Below are positions 6,882 to 16,088 of a stretch of 64,000 bases of DNA, piece by piece. The stretch is taken from the NCBI GenBank assembly GCA_009908855.1, contig JAAAOM010000046.1:1-64000 (forward strand), in the 5' to 3' direction. This DNA is from Bacteroidota bacterium. Lineage in GTDB: Bacteria > Bacteroidota > Bacteroidia > Bacteroidales > JAAAOM01. The notes under the pieces were generated by a model. The model ran no database searches and had not been told where the DNA came from. It worked only from the letters and a program-made list of their open reading frames with translations. Made by a program: the position numbers and the translations under genes. Within the stretch, counting starts at the first letter, position 1; the number at the start of each line of letters is the position of its first letter.

Positions 6882-7254
6882 TGCGAATAGTTCTTACTCA
6901 AAACTCACACTCCAACTCACACTAATTTGTGAAAGAGATAGTTACTATCAAAAGACACCATGAAATCCGCATTTATGGGAAGGAATTAGTGATTAAATGA
7001 GTACAGTGTGAGTTTGGGTTTGAGAACAGCGGGACAAATTAGTGTGAATAGTTCTTACTGAAGACTCACACTCTAACTCACACTAATTTGTGAAAGAGAT
7101 AGTTACTATCAAAAGACACCATGAAATCCGCATTTATGGGAAGGAATTAGTGATTAAATGAGTACAGTGTGAGTTTGGGTTTGAGAACAGAGGGACAAAT
7201 TAGTGTGAATAGTTCTTACTGAAGACTCACACTCTAACTCACACTAATTTGTGA
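6847..7254. repeat. 161-bp tandem repeat, 2.5 copies, ending in tRNA-Arg
   Basis: Units start at 6847, 7008 and 7169 with an exact 161-bp period; the third stops after 86 bp at 7254, inside the tRNA 3' end. Units 2 and 3 differ at one base over their shared part. Unit 1 is more diverged in its first 35 bases and otherwise nearly identical. Each unit carries a perfect 14-bp inverted repeat ACAAATTAGTGTGA/TCACACTAATTTGT (for example 7034-7047 with 7078-7091; unit 1 has one mismatch) around about 30 bases containing CTCACACTCTAACTCACAC. No protein is encoded. This fills the gap between the permease and the tRNA. Confidence 0.85.
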
Positions 7255-7324
7255 TCCCGGGAGGACTCGAACCCCCACCATAAGAACCGGAATCTTACGT
7301 TCTATCCAGTTAAACTACGGGACC
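7252..7324 (-). tRNA. tRNA-Arg (anticodon CCG)
   Basis: A 73-nt cloverleaf. The acceptor stem GGTCCCG pairs with CGGGATC (one G-U) with discriminator A. The anticodon stem TAAGA/TCTTA encloses loop TTCCGGT, giving anticodon CCG (codon CGG). The T-arm GGGGG TTCGAGT CCTCC is canonical. CCA is not encoded. Its 3' end touches the tandem repeat and accessory region, the usual position for island integration. Confidence 0.93.
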
Positions 7325-7406
7325 ATAATTGAGCGGGTGCAAAAATAAGGAAATATTTTTTGTTTAACGTATTGCGTTGATACATTTAGCCCAAAATAAT
7401 CAGCCC

Positions 7407-8933
7407 TTAATCCACATTATCATGCAAATACGGATTCCGGTCGCTTAATCTGACTTTCCTCCCGCTTTCTTCGTCCTCGTCCTCATCATCTTCCAGGGTG
7501 AATTTGGAAATCTTTAATTCCTGCGAATGTTTTACATCATTTTGCACGTTTACCTGGCGGCGTATATAGGCAGGTTCGTTTTCCAACTCATCAATATTCA
7601 GCTTATTATCGGGTGTTTTATAGCGCAATTCTTTATAGGTTTCCTGGGCCTTTTTGATGCTGTGCAGCTTATTTTCGTCTTTGTTTTTAGCCGTTTTGTT
7701 ATTTTTCTCACGTGATTGAATATATTCATTGGCCATATCATTTTCACGTTCTGCCCGCAGGTCGAACTCAATGGTACGCTGGGAAACCATAAATTCATCT
7801 TTTGCCTCTTTTTCATCTTCATGCTGCGAAGCATCCTTAACCTGGAAATCACCTTTGGTTTGAATATTGTTCGGTTGTTTTTTTAATGATGATTTCATTT
7901 CGCGCTGTTCTTCCAGCGACACTTTATTTTTTTGTTTTTTGCGTGCAAACAACTCCGGAATTGAGCTGGCTTCAAAACCGGTTGCAATAACCGTAACACA
8001 TATTGAATCGCCCAGGTTATCGTCGGTACCGTTGCCCCAAATCAGATCGGCGTCACCGGCCAGGTCCTGCACATAGTCATTGATGTCGGATATTTCATCC
8101 ATGGTTATTTCGCTGTTACCGGATGTGATATTCAGCAGGATATTCTGCGCCCCTTTTATGTCGTTGTTATTCAGTAATGGCGATGACAATGCTTCCTTCA
8201 CGGCCTTCATGGCCCGGTCATCGTCCTGGGCATAGGCCGAGCCCATGATGGCCACACCACTGTTTTGCATGACCGTTTCCACATCGGCAAAATCGACGTT
8301 GATATAGCCGGGCAAGGTAATAATTTCAGCAATTCCCTTGGCTGCAATGGCCAACACATCATCGGCTTTTGAAAAGGCTTCAGAGAGTTTTAAATCGCCG
8401 TACATCTCACGTATTTTCTCATTGTTGATTACCAGTAACGAATCAACGTGCTGCTCAATCTCTGCCAGTCCTTCAATGGCCTGATTGATTCTCCGTTGGC
8501 CTTCATACCGAAAAGGAATAGTTACAATCGCTACGGTTAATATACCCAGTTCTTTGGCTGCCTTAGCGATAACCGGTGCAGCTCCTGTTCCTGTGCCACC
8601 CCCCATTCCGGCAGTAATAAATACCATTTTGGTATTGTGGGAGAGAATCTCAATCACATCATCCAGATTTTCGATGGCAGCCTGTTTACCTACCTCGGGT
8701 TTATTACCGGCGCCTCTGCCTTCGGTTAATGAGGAGCCGAGCTGTATTTTAACGGGCACCGGACTTTTCTCAAGTGCCTGCCCATCGGTATTACAAACAG
8801 CAAAATCCACGTCCCGGATACCAAGTTCACACATGTGATTAACCGCGTTTCCACCGCCTCCGCCAACACCAATTACTTTGATGATGGAAGATTTATTTTT
8901 GGGTAAATCAAAGGGCATTATCTCTTCAACCAT
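7407..8933 (-). CDS. ftsZ: Cell division protein FtsZ
   Basis: Tubulin-like GTPase that forms the Z-ring. 508 residues: IGVGGGGGNAVNHM nucleotide-binding start at about 21-34, tubulin signature GGGTGTGAAP at 111-120, and a conserved GTPase core to about residue 320. A long charged linker then leads to EPAYIRRQ at about 453-460, which resembles the FtsA-binding C-terminal peptide. Unusually, about 49 more residues follow, with an acidic stretch (EDDEDEDEE) and a basic end. Last gene of the dcw cluster, 30 bases after ftsA. The alternative start Met6 (MPFDLPK) is plausible and would remove MVEEI. Confidence 0.98.
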   Translation of the reverse strand: MVEEIMPFDLPKNKSSIIKVIGVGGGGGNAVNHMCELGIRDVDFAVCNTDGQALEKSPVPVKIQLGSSLTEGRGAGNKPEVGKQAAIENLDDVIEILSHNTKMVFITAGMGGGTGTGAAPVIAKAAKELGILTVAIVTIPFRYEGQRRINQAIEGLAEIEQHVDSLLVINNEKIREMYGDLKLSEAFSKADDVLAIAAKGIAEIITLPGYINVDFADVETVMQNSGVAIMGSAYAQDDDRAMKAVKEALSSPLLNNNDIKGAQNILLNITSGNSEITMDEISDINDYVQDLAGDADLIWGNGTDDNLGDSICVTVIATGFEASSIPELFARKKQKNKVSLEEQREMKSSLKKQPNNIQTKGDFQVKDASQHEDEKEAKDEFMVSQRTIEFDLRAERENDMANEYIQSREKNNKTAKNKDENKLHSIKKAQETYKELRYKTPDNKLNIDELENEPAYIRRQVNVQNDVKHSQELKISKFTLEDDEDEDEESGRKVRLSDRNPYLHDNVD

Positions 8934-8963
8934 AGCTATTTTTTTTAATCGTTTGTATTCAGC

Positions 8964-10301
8964 TTACATACTGGCATCTCTTTCCTCAAAAATATCGGTA
9001 ATTGTTTTTTTCAGGGAATCGAGTATATTCTTACGCTGCTTAGTTTCTGTTGATTTATCGCTGTTTTCGTCTTCTTCTTTTTCGGGTTGTTCATTGTTGT
9101 CAACAGGTTGTTTTTCCTGTTTTTGCTCGCTACGCTGATTGTCCTGCAGGTATTCCAGTCCTTTTAACAGCAGTCCTACACTGGTAGAATACATGGGCTG
9201 ATTGATCTCCTCAACCGAGTCGCTTGCCAAATGTTCATGCGGAAATCCGATGCGCACATCCATGCCCACCCTGAATTTCATGAGCTGTGATAGATGCTTG
9301 AGCATAGACCCACCGCCGGTTATTACAATACCTGCACTTAGTTTGTCCATATAATCGGAGTTTTCGATCTCAAACATAACGGCGTCAATTATCTCTTCCA
9401 TTCTCGACTGGATAATATAGGCCAGGCTTTTGAATGAGATTTCTTTGGGCTCTCTGCCGCTTATGCCGGGGATGGTCACCACTTTATCTTCAGGAGCCAG
9501 GTCTCCCAGGGCAGAACCGAATTGTGTTTTCAGCGATTCGGCCTGACGCAACAAAATGGAACAACCTTCTTTTATATCTTTGGTGATCACATTGCCACCA
9601 AAAGGAATCACTGCTGTATGACGTATGATATTATCGTAATAAACGGCTACATCAGTTGTTCCGCCACCAATATCGATCAGGGCTACTCCCGCTTCCTTCT
9701 CATCTTCAGTCAGTACCGCCTCCGCCGATGCCAGTGGTTCCAATACCAGGCTGTTCACTTTCAGTCCCACGCGGTTAATACAACGCGTGATATTTTTGGC
9801 CGAAGCGATTTGTCCGATCACAATGTGAAAATTACCTTCCAGGCGGCGGCCCGACATGCCAATGGGATTCTTTACACCGGTTTCATTATCAACAATAAAA
9901 CTTTGCGGGAGTACATGAATAATTTCCTCGCCAATATCCACGGGGATTTTGTACATGTCGGCAATCAGGTTTTTAATATCTTCATGCTTGATCTCAATGT
10001 CCGTGGATTCCCGATTGATATATCCGCGATTTTTGATGCTTCGGATATGTTGGCCTGCGATACCAACGAATACATCAGAAAATAAAACCTCAGACTGATC
10101 CTGCACATCCTGCACCGTTCGGGCAATGGCATTAACGGTTTCTTCAATATTGAGTACCACACCACGTTTTACACCTTTGGAGGGGGTTTTGCTCATACCC
10201 ATTATCTTCAGTTTCCCGTTCTCGTTAATTTGACCTACTGTAGCAACAATCTTTGTTGTTCCTATGTCGATGGCTGCTATGAATTTATCCTTTATATGCA
10301 T
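8964..10301 (-). CDS. ftsA: Cell division protein FtsA
   Basis: Actin-like ATPase that tethers FtsZ to the membrane. 445 residues, with the phosphate-1 motif AAIDIGTTKIVATVG at about 9-23, SHS2/1C domain, phosphate-2 motif ALIDIGGGTTDVAVY near 207, and adenosine motif GIVITGGGSML near 325. After the core comes a charged Gln/Glu/Lys-rich linker of about 45 residues, then SLKKTITDIFEE, which fits the amphipathic membrane-targeting helix. It lies between ftsQ and ftsZ. Confidence 0.97.
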   Translation of the reverse strand: MHIKDKFIAAIDIGTTKIVATVGQINENGKLKIMGMSKTPSKGVKRGVVLNIEETVNAIARTVQDVQDQSEVLFSDVFVGIAGQHIRSIKNRGYINRESTDIEIKHEDIKNLIADMYKIPVDIGEEIIHVLPQSFIVDNETGVKNPIGMSGRRLEGNFHIVIGQIASAKNITRCINRVGLKVNSLVLEPLASAEAVLTEDEKEAGVALIDIGGGTTDVAVYYDNIIRHTAVIPFGGNVITKDIKEGCSILLRQAESLKTQFGSALGDLAPEDKVVTIPGISGREPKEISFKSLAYIIQSRMEEIIDAVMFEIENSDYMDKLSAGIVITGGGSMLKHLSQLMKFRVGMDVRIGFPHEHLASDSVEEINQPMYSTSVGLLLKGLEYLQDNQRSEQKQEKQPVDNNEQPEKEEDENSDKSTETKQRKNILDSLKKTITDIFEERDASM

Positions 10302-10322
10302 GAGTATGGTGTATTTATTATT

Positions 10323-11105
10323 TCAAGATTCTGAACAAATTATTTGATTGTCATATTTGAGATTAATCCGCAAATATTTATTCCATCCTATATTATTAAA
10401 ACCTTTCAGGTATAATACTTTAAGTTTTTTGAATTTTTGCTGAAAGTTATCAACAGTGCCCAGCTCAATAATATGAGGCCCAATGCGGGGTATAATCTCG
10501 AATTCGTTGTTATGGGCGGCATATATTTGAACAATCTGAGACTGCCAGAAATCGTCATACGCAACGAATTTGGCCAGCTTATATGCGTCCACCAATGCTT
10601 TGGATGCATTGGGCAATTCGGTAATATGGACACCGGAATGAGGTTCTATGTCATCGGGTATTTGTCCGTTGATAACTAAAATATGTGCTGTATACCTTGT
10701 ACTGATGGGTAAAATTCTGCCATCTTTATCGATGTAAAAACTATTACCCGCCTGATTAATCACCCGTACCATCGGATCGCGTTGTACCAATTCAATGGTC
10801 AGGTTACCATGCGATGATTTATAGGCTTCGGCACTCAGCACATAAGGTTGTTGCTCAAAAAACAGTTCCAGATGATGCGTATTAATTTCATTCATGGGTG
10901 TACCCGGTAAACTAAGCTGATTGGCCTGGATTAGTTTTTGCAGATCATCAAGATGCAGGAATCGATGTTTCATGCTGTCATTAATGACAATATCCACATC
11001 CCTGCAATTAACAAGCGCTGATTTGTCTGACACGAAGCCCAGGCTGAAGAACAGATAGGCTGCCAGCAATAATGTACCTGCTATGGTTTTGATCTTATTG
11101 TTCAT
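10323..11105 (-). CDS. ftsQ: Cell division protein FtsQ
   Basis: A 260-residue bitopic divisome protein. A single membrane anchor lies at about residues 8-25 (IAGTLLLAAYLFFSLGF), followed by a periplasmic POTRA/FtsQ region (DDLQKLIQANQLSLPGTPMNEIN, then YVLSAEAYKSSHGNLTIELVQRDPMVRVIN) and the beta domain. FtsQ links early and late divisome proteins with FtsL/FtsB. Identification rests on POTRA-like sequence plus position between murC and ftsA. The gene overlaps murC by 11 bases, indicating translational coupling. Confidence 0.88.
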   Translation of the reverse strand: MNNKIKTIAGTLLLAAYLFFSLGFVSDKSALVNCRDVDIVINDSMKHRFLHLDDLQKLIQANQLSLPGTPMNEINTHHLELFFEQQPYVLSAEAYKSSHGNLTIELVQRDPMVRVINQAGNSFYIDKDGRILPISTRYTAHILVINGQIPDDIEPHSGVHITELPNASKALVDAYKLAKFVAYDDFWQSQIVQIYAAHNNEFEIIPRIGPHIIELGTVDNFQQKFKKLKVLYLKGFNNIGWNKYLRINLKYDNQIICSES

Positions 11106-12483
11106 GTTGTTGTAATAATATATTTCTGATGGGTTCCACTTCCTTGTCTATATCCCCGGCACCTAGTGTTAACAATATATTTAATTGTTTGCGCTCTTTT
11201 ATTTCTTCCACCAAATCAGTTTTGGCTATTAGTTTTTTATGTTCGAGACTTACTTTATTTAATATCAGTTGCGATGTTACCCCAGGAATGGGTAATTCAC
11301 GAGCCGGATAAATATCCAGAAGGATCAGATCATCAAGCAAAGACAAGCTTTCGGCGAACCCATCTGCAAAATCGCGTGTACGTGAGTATAAATGGGGTTG
11401 AAAAATACCGGTTATATGCCGTCCGGGATAAAGCGCACGAACCGATTTGATGATAGCCTCCAATTCTTTTGGATGGTGTGCATAGTCGTCAATAAAAACC
11501 AACTGATCGGTATTGATCTGATAATCGAACCGTCTCCGGATACCCTCGAAACCCCGGAAGTTTTTTTCAATTTCTGTTGCAGGAACTCCCGCCAGAGTTG
11601 CGGCAGCCACGGCAGCCACTGCATTTTCCACATTTACAAGTCCTTTTAATTCCAGGCTTATGTTTTTTACCGTTGATTCAGGTGTTTGCACACCAAATGT
11701 ATAGGTTCCCTGATGTAAGCTGATAGTAAGCGCATAAAAATCTGCTTTTTCATTATTTAAGCTGTAGGTGTACTGTTTAACCTGTTCATTTTGCAATTTG
11801 AGATCAAGGCCATATTTATGCAGTAATATGCCGCCGGGTACGATCTGATTTACAAACTGATTGAATGAATCGTGCATGAAATTTTTGCCGCCATATATAT
11901 CCAGGTGATCGGGGTCCATGGCTGTAACTATTCCCAACCATGGATGAAGCTGCAGGAATGAACGGTCGTATTCATCGGCCTCGACAACTACAAGGTCACT
12001 GCTTTTGGATACAATGAAATTGCTATTAAAATTTTTCACAATGCCACCCAGGAAGGCGCTGCAGTCTTTCTGTGATGTATGAAGCAGATAGGCAATCATG
12101 GATGAAACGGTTGTTTTACCATGTGTTCCGGCCACGGCAATGCCTTTTTTGTCCATTAATATGGCACCCAGTATTTGCGAACGTTTTTTAACCTCAAAAC
12201 GATTATTTTGTAAATAATTCAACTCCTTATGCGTTTTGGGAATGGCCGGTGTGTAAATTACCAATGTTTGGTCAGGGTTTTTAAAAGATGCAGGAATTTT
12301 ATGTATATCATCGGTAAAATGAATATCCATACCTTCTTTTTTCAATTCTTTTGTTAGTTGGGTATCCACGCGATCGTAGCCGGCAATATTTTTGCCCAAT
12401 GTTTTGAAATAGCGTGCCAGGGCGCTCATGCCGATTCCGCCGATGCCAATAAAATAGATATTATGGAATTTATCTGTATTCAC
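11095..12483 (-). CDS. murC: UDP-N-acetylmuramate--L-alanine ligase MurC
   Basis: A 462-residue ATP-dependent Mur ligase adding L-Ala to UDP-MurNAc in the cytosol. N-terminal Rossmann motif FIGIGGIGMSALARYF, ATP loop GTHGKTTVSSMIAY at about 120-133, catalytic region VVEADEYDRSF and MDPDHLDIYG, and C-terminal FIDDYAHHPKEL. The length fits MurC (about 455-490). The start codon overlaps the murG stop by one base, and its 3' end overlaps ftsQ. No murB or ddl follows, unlike in proteobacterial clusters. Confidence 0.97.
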   Translation of the reverse strand: MNTDKFHNIYFIGIGGIGMSALARYFKTLGKNIAGYDRVDTQLTKELKKEGMDIHFTDDIHKIPASFKNPDQTLVIYTPAIPKTHKELNYLQNNRFEVKKRSQILGAILMDKKGIAVAGTHGKTTVSSMIAYLLHTSQKDCSAFLGGIVKNFNSNFIVSKSSDLVVVEADEYDRSFLQLHPWLGIVTAMDPDHLDIYGGKNFMHDSFNQFVNQIVPGGILLHKYGLDLKLQNEQVKQYTYSLNNEKADFYALTISLHQGTYTFGVQTPESTVKNISLELKGLVNVENAVAAVAAATLAGVPATEIEKNFRGFEGIRRRFDYQINTDQLVFIDDYAHHPKELEAIIKSVRALYPGRHITGIFQPHLYSRTRDFADGFAESLSLLDDLILLDIYPARELPIPGVTSQLILNKVSLEHKKLIAKTDLVEEIKERKQLNILLTLGAGDIDKEVEPIRNILLQQHEQ

Positions 12484-13586
12484 TACTTCAGCACTTTATA
12501 AATTTCATCTACAATGTCTTTGGCGGCATCGGGTTTTCCCATTTTGCCGCAGTTTATTGCCAATTCATCGCGCATATCTTTGTTTGCTAATAATGCTTCA
12601 ATTTGGGGTAACAGTTTTTCTTTTGCTTCAGGGTCTTTCACCATGATGGCAGCCTTTTGGTTCACCAGGGCTTGTGCATTTTTGGTCTGATGATCTTCAG
12701 CCACATTGGGCGAAGGAATGAGCACACAGGCCTTACCCAATGCCTGTAGCTCTGATATTGTCCCGGCACCTGCACGGGAAACCACAATGGATGAGATATG
12801 GTAGGCCAGGTCCATGCGGGCAATGAAATCGCATATTTTCAGATTTTGATGCGCTGTTTTTTGTGCCATTGCGCCTGCCTGTTCAAAATACAGCTTACCG
12901 GTCTGCCAAATAATATGGGCATTTAGCTGTGCCAGTTTTTCCAGGTTATGCAATACCGCTTCGTTTATTGAACGGGCTCCCAAACTGCCACCCAGGATTA
13001 ATACCACCGGGATTTCATTGGGTATATCAAAATGTTTACGCGCTTCAATTTTATTGATGTCATAGAGAATATCCTGTCGTATCGGGTTACCGGTGATCAC
13101 AATTTTATCTTTTGGGAAATATTTTTCCATGTTGCTATAAGCCACGCAAATCACTTTTGCTTTTTGTGCCAACAATTTGTTGGTAACACCGGCATACGAG
13201 TTCTGTTCCTGCAAAACAGTTGGTATTCCTTTGCTGTTAGCCATTCTGAGCACCGGTCCGCTGGCATACCCGCCAACACCAATTGCCACATCGGGTTTGA
13301 AACGGGAAATTATTTTTTTTGCTTTTCTGAGGCTTTTGAACAATTTATAAATAACCACCAGGTTTTTAAGAGTTATTTTACGTTGGAAACCTGCTACGGG
13401 TAGGCCCACTATTTCATATCCGGCAGCCGGCACACGATCCATTTCCATCCGGTTGGCCGCACCCACAAACAATATCTCTGTTTCGGGCTCGCGTTTACGG
13501 AGCTCGTTGGCAATGGATATGGCCGGGAATATGTGGCCACCTGTACCACCTCCGCTAATGATTATTTTCTTTGCTTGCCTACTCAT
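12483..13586 (-). CDS. murG: Undecaprenyldiphospho-muramoylpentapeptide beta-N-acetylglucosaminyltransferase MurG
   Basis: A 367-residue GT28 peripheral membrane enzyme converting lipid I to lipid II with UDP-GlcNAc. The glycine-rich acceptor loop GGGTGGHIFPAISIA is at residues 13-27, VGVGGYASGPVL near 105, and the UDP-GlcNAc-binding C-terminal half carries VLILGGSLGARSIN and SRAGAGTISELQALGKACVLIPSP. Full length. Overlaps ftsW by 8 bases upstream. Confidence 0.97.
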   Translation of the reverse strand: MSRQAKKIIISGGGTGGHIFPAISIANELRKREPETEILFVGAANRMEMDRVPAAGYEIVGLPVAGFQRKITLKNLVVIYKLFKSLRKAKKIISRFKPDVAIGVGGYASGPVLRMANSKGIPTVLQEQNSYAGVTNKLLAQKAKVICVAYSNMEKYFPKDKIVITGNPIRQDILYDINKIEARKHFDIPNEIPVVLILGGSLGARSINEAVLHNLEKLAQLNAHIIWQTGKLYFEQAGAMAQKTAHQNLKICDFIARMDLAYHISSIVVSRAGAGTISELQALGKACVLIPSPNVAEDHQTKNAQALVNQKAAIMVKDPEAKEKLLPQIEALLANKDMRDELAINCGKMGKPDAAKDIVDEIYKVLK

Positions 13587-14724
13587 TGTCGGTATTTTCT
13601 TGTTCGTTTATTCCCCAACTGGTACTTAATATCATACCTAATGCAATGCAGGTGAACATCACTGATGTCCCGCCCATGCTTACCAATGGCAGCGTTTGTC
13701 CGGTAACAGGCAGCAGATTCACGGCAACGGCCATATTGGTCATGGCCTGGAAAACCAGGAGCATGGTAAGCCCCATGGCCAGGAAGGCCGGAAAAGTTCG
13801 GTTGCTTTTTCTAACTATCATCCCTGCCCTGAACAACAGATACAGGTACAGCAGCATAACAAACAGACCGCCTAGGAGCCCGTATTCTTCGAGTATGATG
13901 GCATAAATAAAATCGGAGTAGGGATGGGGTAAAAAATTCCGTTGTGTACTCTTGCCTGGACCTTTACCGATGACACCACCTGTTGCAATGGCTATTTTGG
14001 ATTGTTCTGCCTGGTAATTTTCTTCGCTCTCACCGGAGACATAACTTTCGATTCGGTTTTTCCAGGTACCTATGCGGCCTTCACGATTGGTTGAGAGAGC
14101 CACAACAATAAATACGCCTAATAGCACAGCAGCAATCCCGTTTAATGCAACCAAATATTTAACACTTACCCGCCCTACAAACATGAGTATCATGGATGTA
14201 CCAAAAAGCAATATAGCTGTTGAAAAGTCGGCAGGCAGAATAAGCAGGCATATAAGCACAACCGGGATTATGATGGGTAAGAATGCGGATGAATATTCCT
14301 TTATCTGATGTTGTTTTTGGGATAATATTCGGGCCAGATACATCATGAGCGCAAGCTTGGCAAAATCGGATGTCTGGAATGTAAGACCGATGCCCGGAAG
14401 GGTAAGCCAACGGGACGCTTCATTTACACTGGTTCCCATTAATAATGTTACCAATAATAGGGGTACGGCCAGGTAGATAAACAGTTGAGATATCCTTGAG
14501 AAATATTTATAGGGTATCTGATGTATGATGAACACAATGGTAAGTCCCAGAAATAAATAGAAACCATGCTTTAGAATATAATAGGTTGTATCACCCTGCT
14601 GGTAGCGGTATGCCAATGTCCCTGTCGAGCTGTAAACAGCCAGCAGAGAGATCAGGGAAAGTAAAAGTATTACCATCCAGATGATCTTATCGCCTCTAAA
14701 ATATTTGCGAATGGTTTCAAACAT
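13579..14724 (-). CDS. ftsW: Septal peptidoglycan polymerase FtsW (SEDS family)
   Basis: A 381-residue polytopic protein of the SEDS family, with about ten helices and the terminal signature NLLPVTGQTLPLVSMGGTSVMF. SEDS proteins polymerise lipid II with a cognate class B PBP, here the FtsI encoded upstream in the same cluster. The segment between helices includes YVSGESEENYQAEQSKIAIATGGVIGKGPG, the conserved extracellular loop. It lies between murD and murG as in other Bacteroidota. Confidence 0.95.
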   Translation of the reverse strand: MFETIRKYFRGDKIIWMVILLLSLISLLAVYSSTGTLAYRYQQGDTTYYILKHGFYLFLGLTIVFIIHQIPYKYFSRISQLFIYLAVPLLLVTLLMGTSVNEASRWLTLPGIGLTFQTSDFAKLALMMYLARILSQKQHQIKEYSSAFLPIIIPVVLICLLILPADFSTAILLFGTSMILMFVGRVSVKYLVALNGIAAVLLGVFIVVALSTNREGRIGTWKNRIESYVSGESEENYQAEQSKIAIATGGVIGKGPGKSTQRNFLPHPYSDFIYAIILEEYGLLGGLFVMLLYLYLLFRAGMIVRKSNRTFPAFLAMGLTMLLVFQAMTNMAVAVNLLPVTGQTLPLVSMGGTSVMFTCIALGMILSTSWGINEQENTDNE

Positions 14725-14744
14725 ATCAGGAATATAAAATCATA

Positions 14745-16085
14745 TTATAACTGTCTTACACAATCTTTAAATTGTCTGCCCCGGTCTTCGTAATTTTCAA
14801 AAAGGTCAAAGCTGGCGCAAGCTGGTGAAAGTAGCACTACATCACCCTTTTGCCCTAATTTGTAGGCTTCACTTACGGCCTCTTTCATGGTGTTGGCATC
14901 AATAATTGTGGTTATTCTGCCGTCAAAAGCTTTTTTAATTTTAGCATTGTTTTTACCCAGGCAAATAATGGCTTTTACTTTTTTGGAAACCAATTCGTTT
15001 AACATGGCATAGTCATTGCCTTTGTCTACGCCACCGGCAATCCATATTATGGGATTGGTAATGGATTCAAGTGCATACCAGGTTGAATTGATATTGGTGG
15101 CTTTTGAATCATTAATAAATTCCATGCCGTGCACTTTGATGAACCGTTCCAGGCGATGTTCAACACCCATAAAATCGGCCAGGCTTTCGCGTATCACTTT
15201 TTTCCGGATTCGCAGGATGTTTCCGGCAATGCCGGCTGCCATTGAGTTGTAAGTATTATGGCGTCCCTTCAGGGCCAGTTCGTCGAGTGACATGGAAAAG
15301 TCGACCTCGTCGAATTCAATTTTCATGGTATTGTCCTGAACATAAGCGCCCTCCTGTTTCTTATCGCCCATTGTAAAGCCTAACTGGCGGGCTTTGGTTA
15401 CAATTCTTTCCAACTCGGTAATGGTGATCTGATCATCGGAACAATAAATAAAAAACTCATCTTGTGTCAGGTTATTGGTTATTCTGAATTTTGAATCGAT
15501 ATAATCCTGCATGGTCAGATAGCGGTCAAGATGATCGGGTGTAATATTAAGCAGGATGGCAATATCGGCTTTGAAATCCTGCATGTGATCGAGCTGAAAG
15601 CTGCTAAGTTCCAGTACATAATAATCGTAGTGTTGAGTAGCCACCTGCATGGCAAAACTTTTACCCACATTTCCTGCCATTCCTGCGTTTAAACCGGCTT
15701 TTCTGAGCATGTGATGGATGAGCGAGGTGGTGGTGGTTTTGCCGTTACTACCGGTTATGCATATTTTTTTGGCTTTTGTATATCGGGCTGCAAATTCAAT
15801 TTCAGAGATTACAGGTATTTGTTTTTTATTGATCTGCTTAAGAATTTCTACCCAATCGGGTACACCCGGGCTCTTAATAATCTCATTGGCATTCAGTATA
15901 TGTCTTTGTGTATGTTGTTCTTCTTCAAAAGGGATCTCGTATTTATGCAATATTTCTTTGTAATAGGGTTTGATTTTGCCTCCGTCGGAAACAAAAACAT
16001 CGAAATCCTGTATTTTGGCAAGTACAGCGGCACCTGTTCCGCTTTCTCCTGCACCGATAATAACTATTCGTTTTCTTTTTTCCAT
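14745..16085 (-). CDS. murD: UDP-N-acetylmuramoyl-L-alanine--D-glutamate ligase MurD
   Basis: A 446-residue Mur ligase adding D-Glu. N-terminal IIGAGESGTGAAVLAK, ATP loop CITGSNGKTTTTSLIHHML at about 108-126, LLNITPDHLDRY, HRLERF, and C-terminal INDSKATN...WIAGGVDKGNDY typical of MurD. It starts 3 bases after the mraY stop. Length and motifs are normal, with no lesion seen. Confidence 0.97.
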   Translation of the reverse strand: MEKRKRIVIIGAGESGTGAAVLAKIQDFDVFVSDGGKIKPYYKEILHKYEIPFEEEQHTQRHILNANEIIKSPGVPDWVEILKQINKKQIPVISEIEFAARYTKAKKICITGSNGKTTTTSLIHHMLRKAGLNAGMAGNVGKSFAMQVATQHYDYYVLELSSFQLDHMQDFKADIAILLNITPDHLDRYLTMQDYIDSKFRITNNLTQDEFFIYCSDDQITITELERIVTKARQLGFTMGDKKQEGAYVQDNTMKIEFDEVDFSMSLDELALKGRHNTYNSMAAGIAGNILRIRKKVIRESLADFMGVEHRLERFIKVHGMEFINDSKATNINSTWYALESITNPIIWIAGGVDKGNDYAMLNELVSKKVKAIICLGKNNAKIKKAFDGRITTIIDANTMKEAVSEAYKLGQKGDVVLLSPACASFDLFENYEDRGRQFKDCVRQL

Positions 16086-16088
16086 GTG

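Noticed and set aside
6847-7254. Possible CRISPR array because of regular repeats
   Set aside because: Units are 161 bp, contiguous, without unique spacers, and no cas genes are present.
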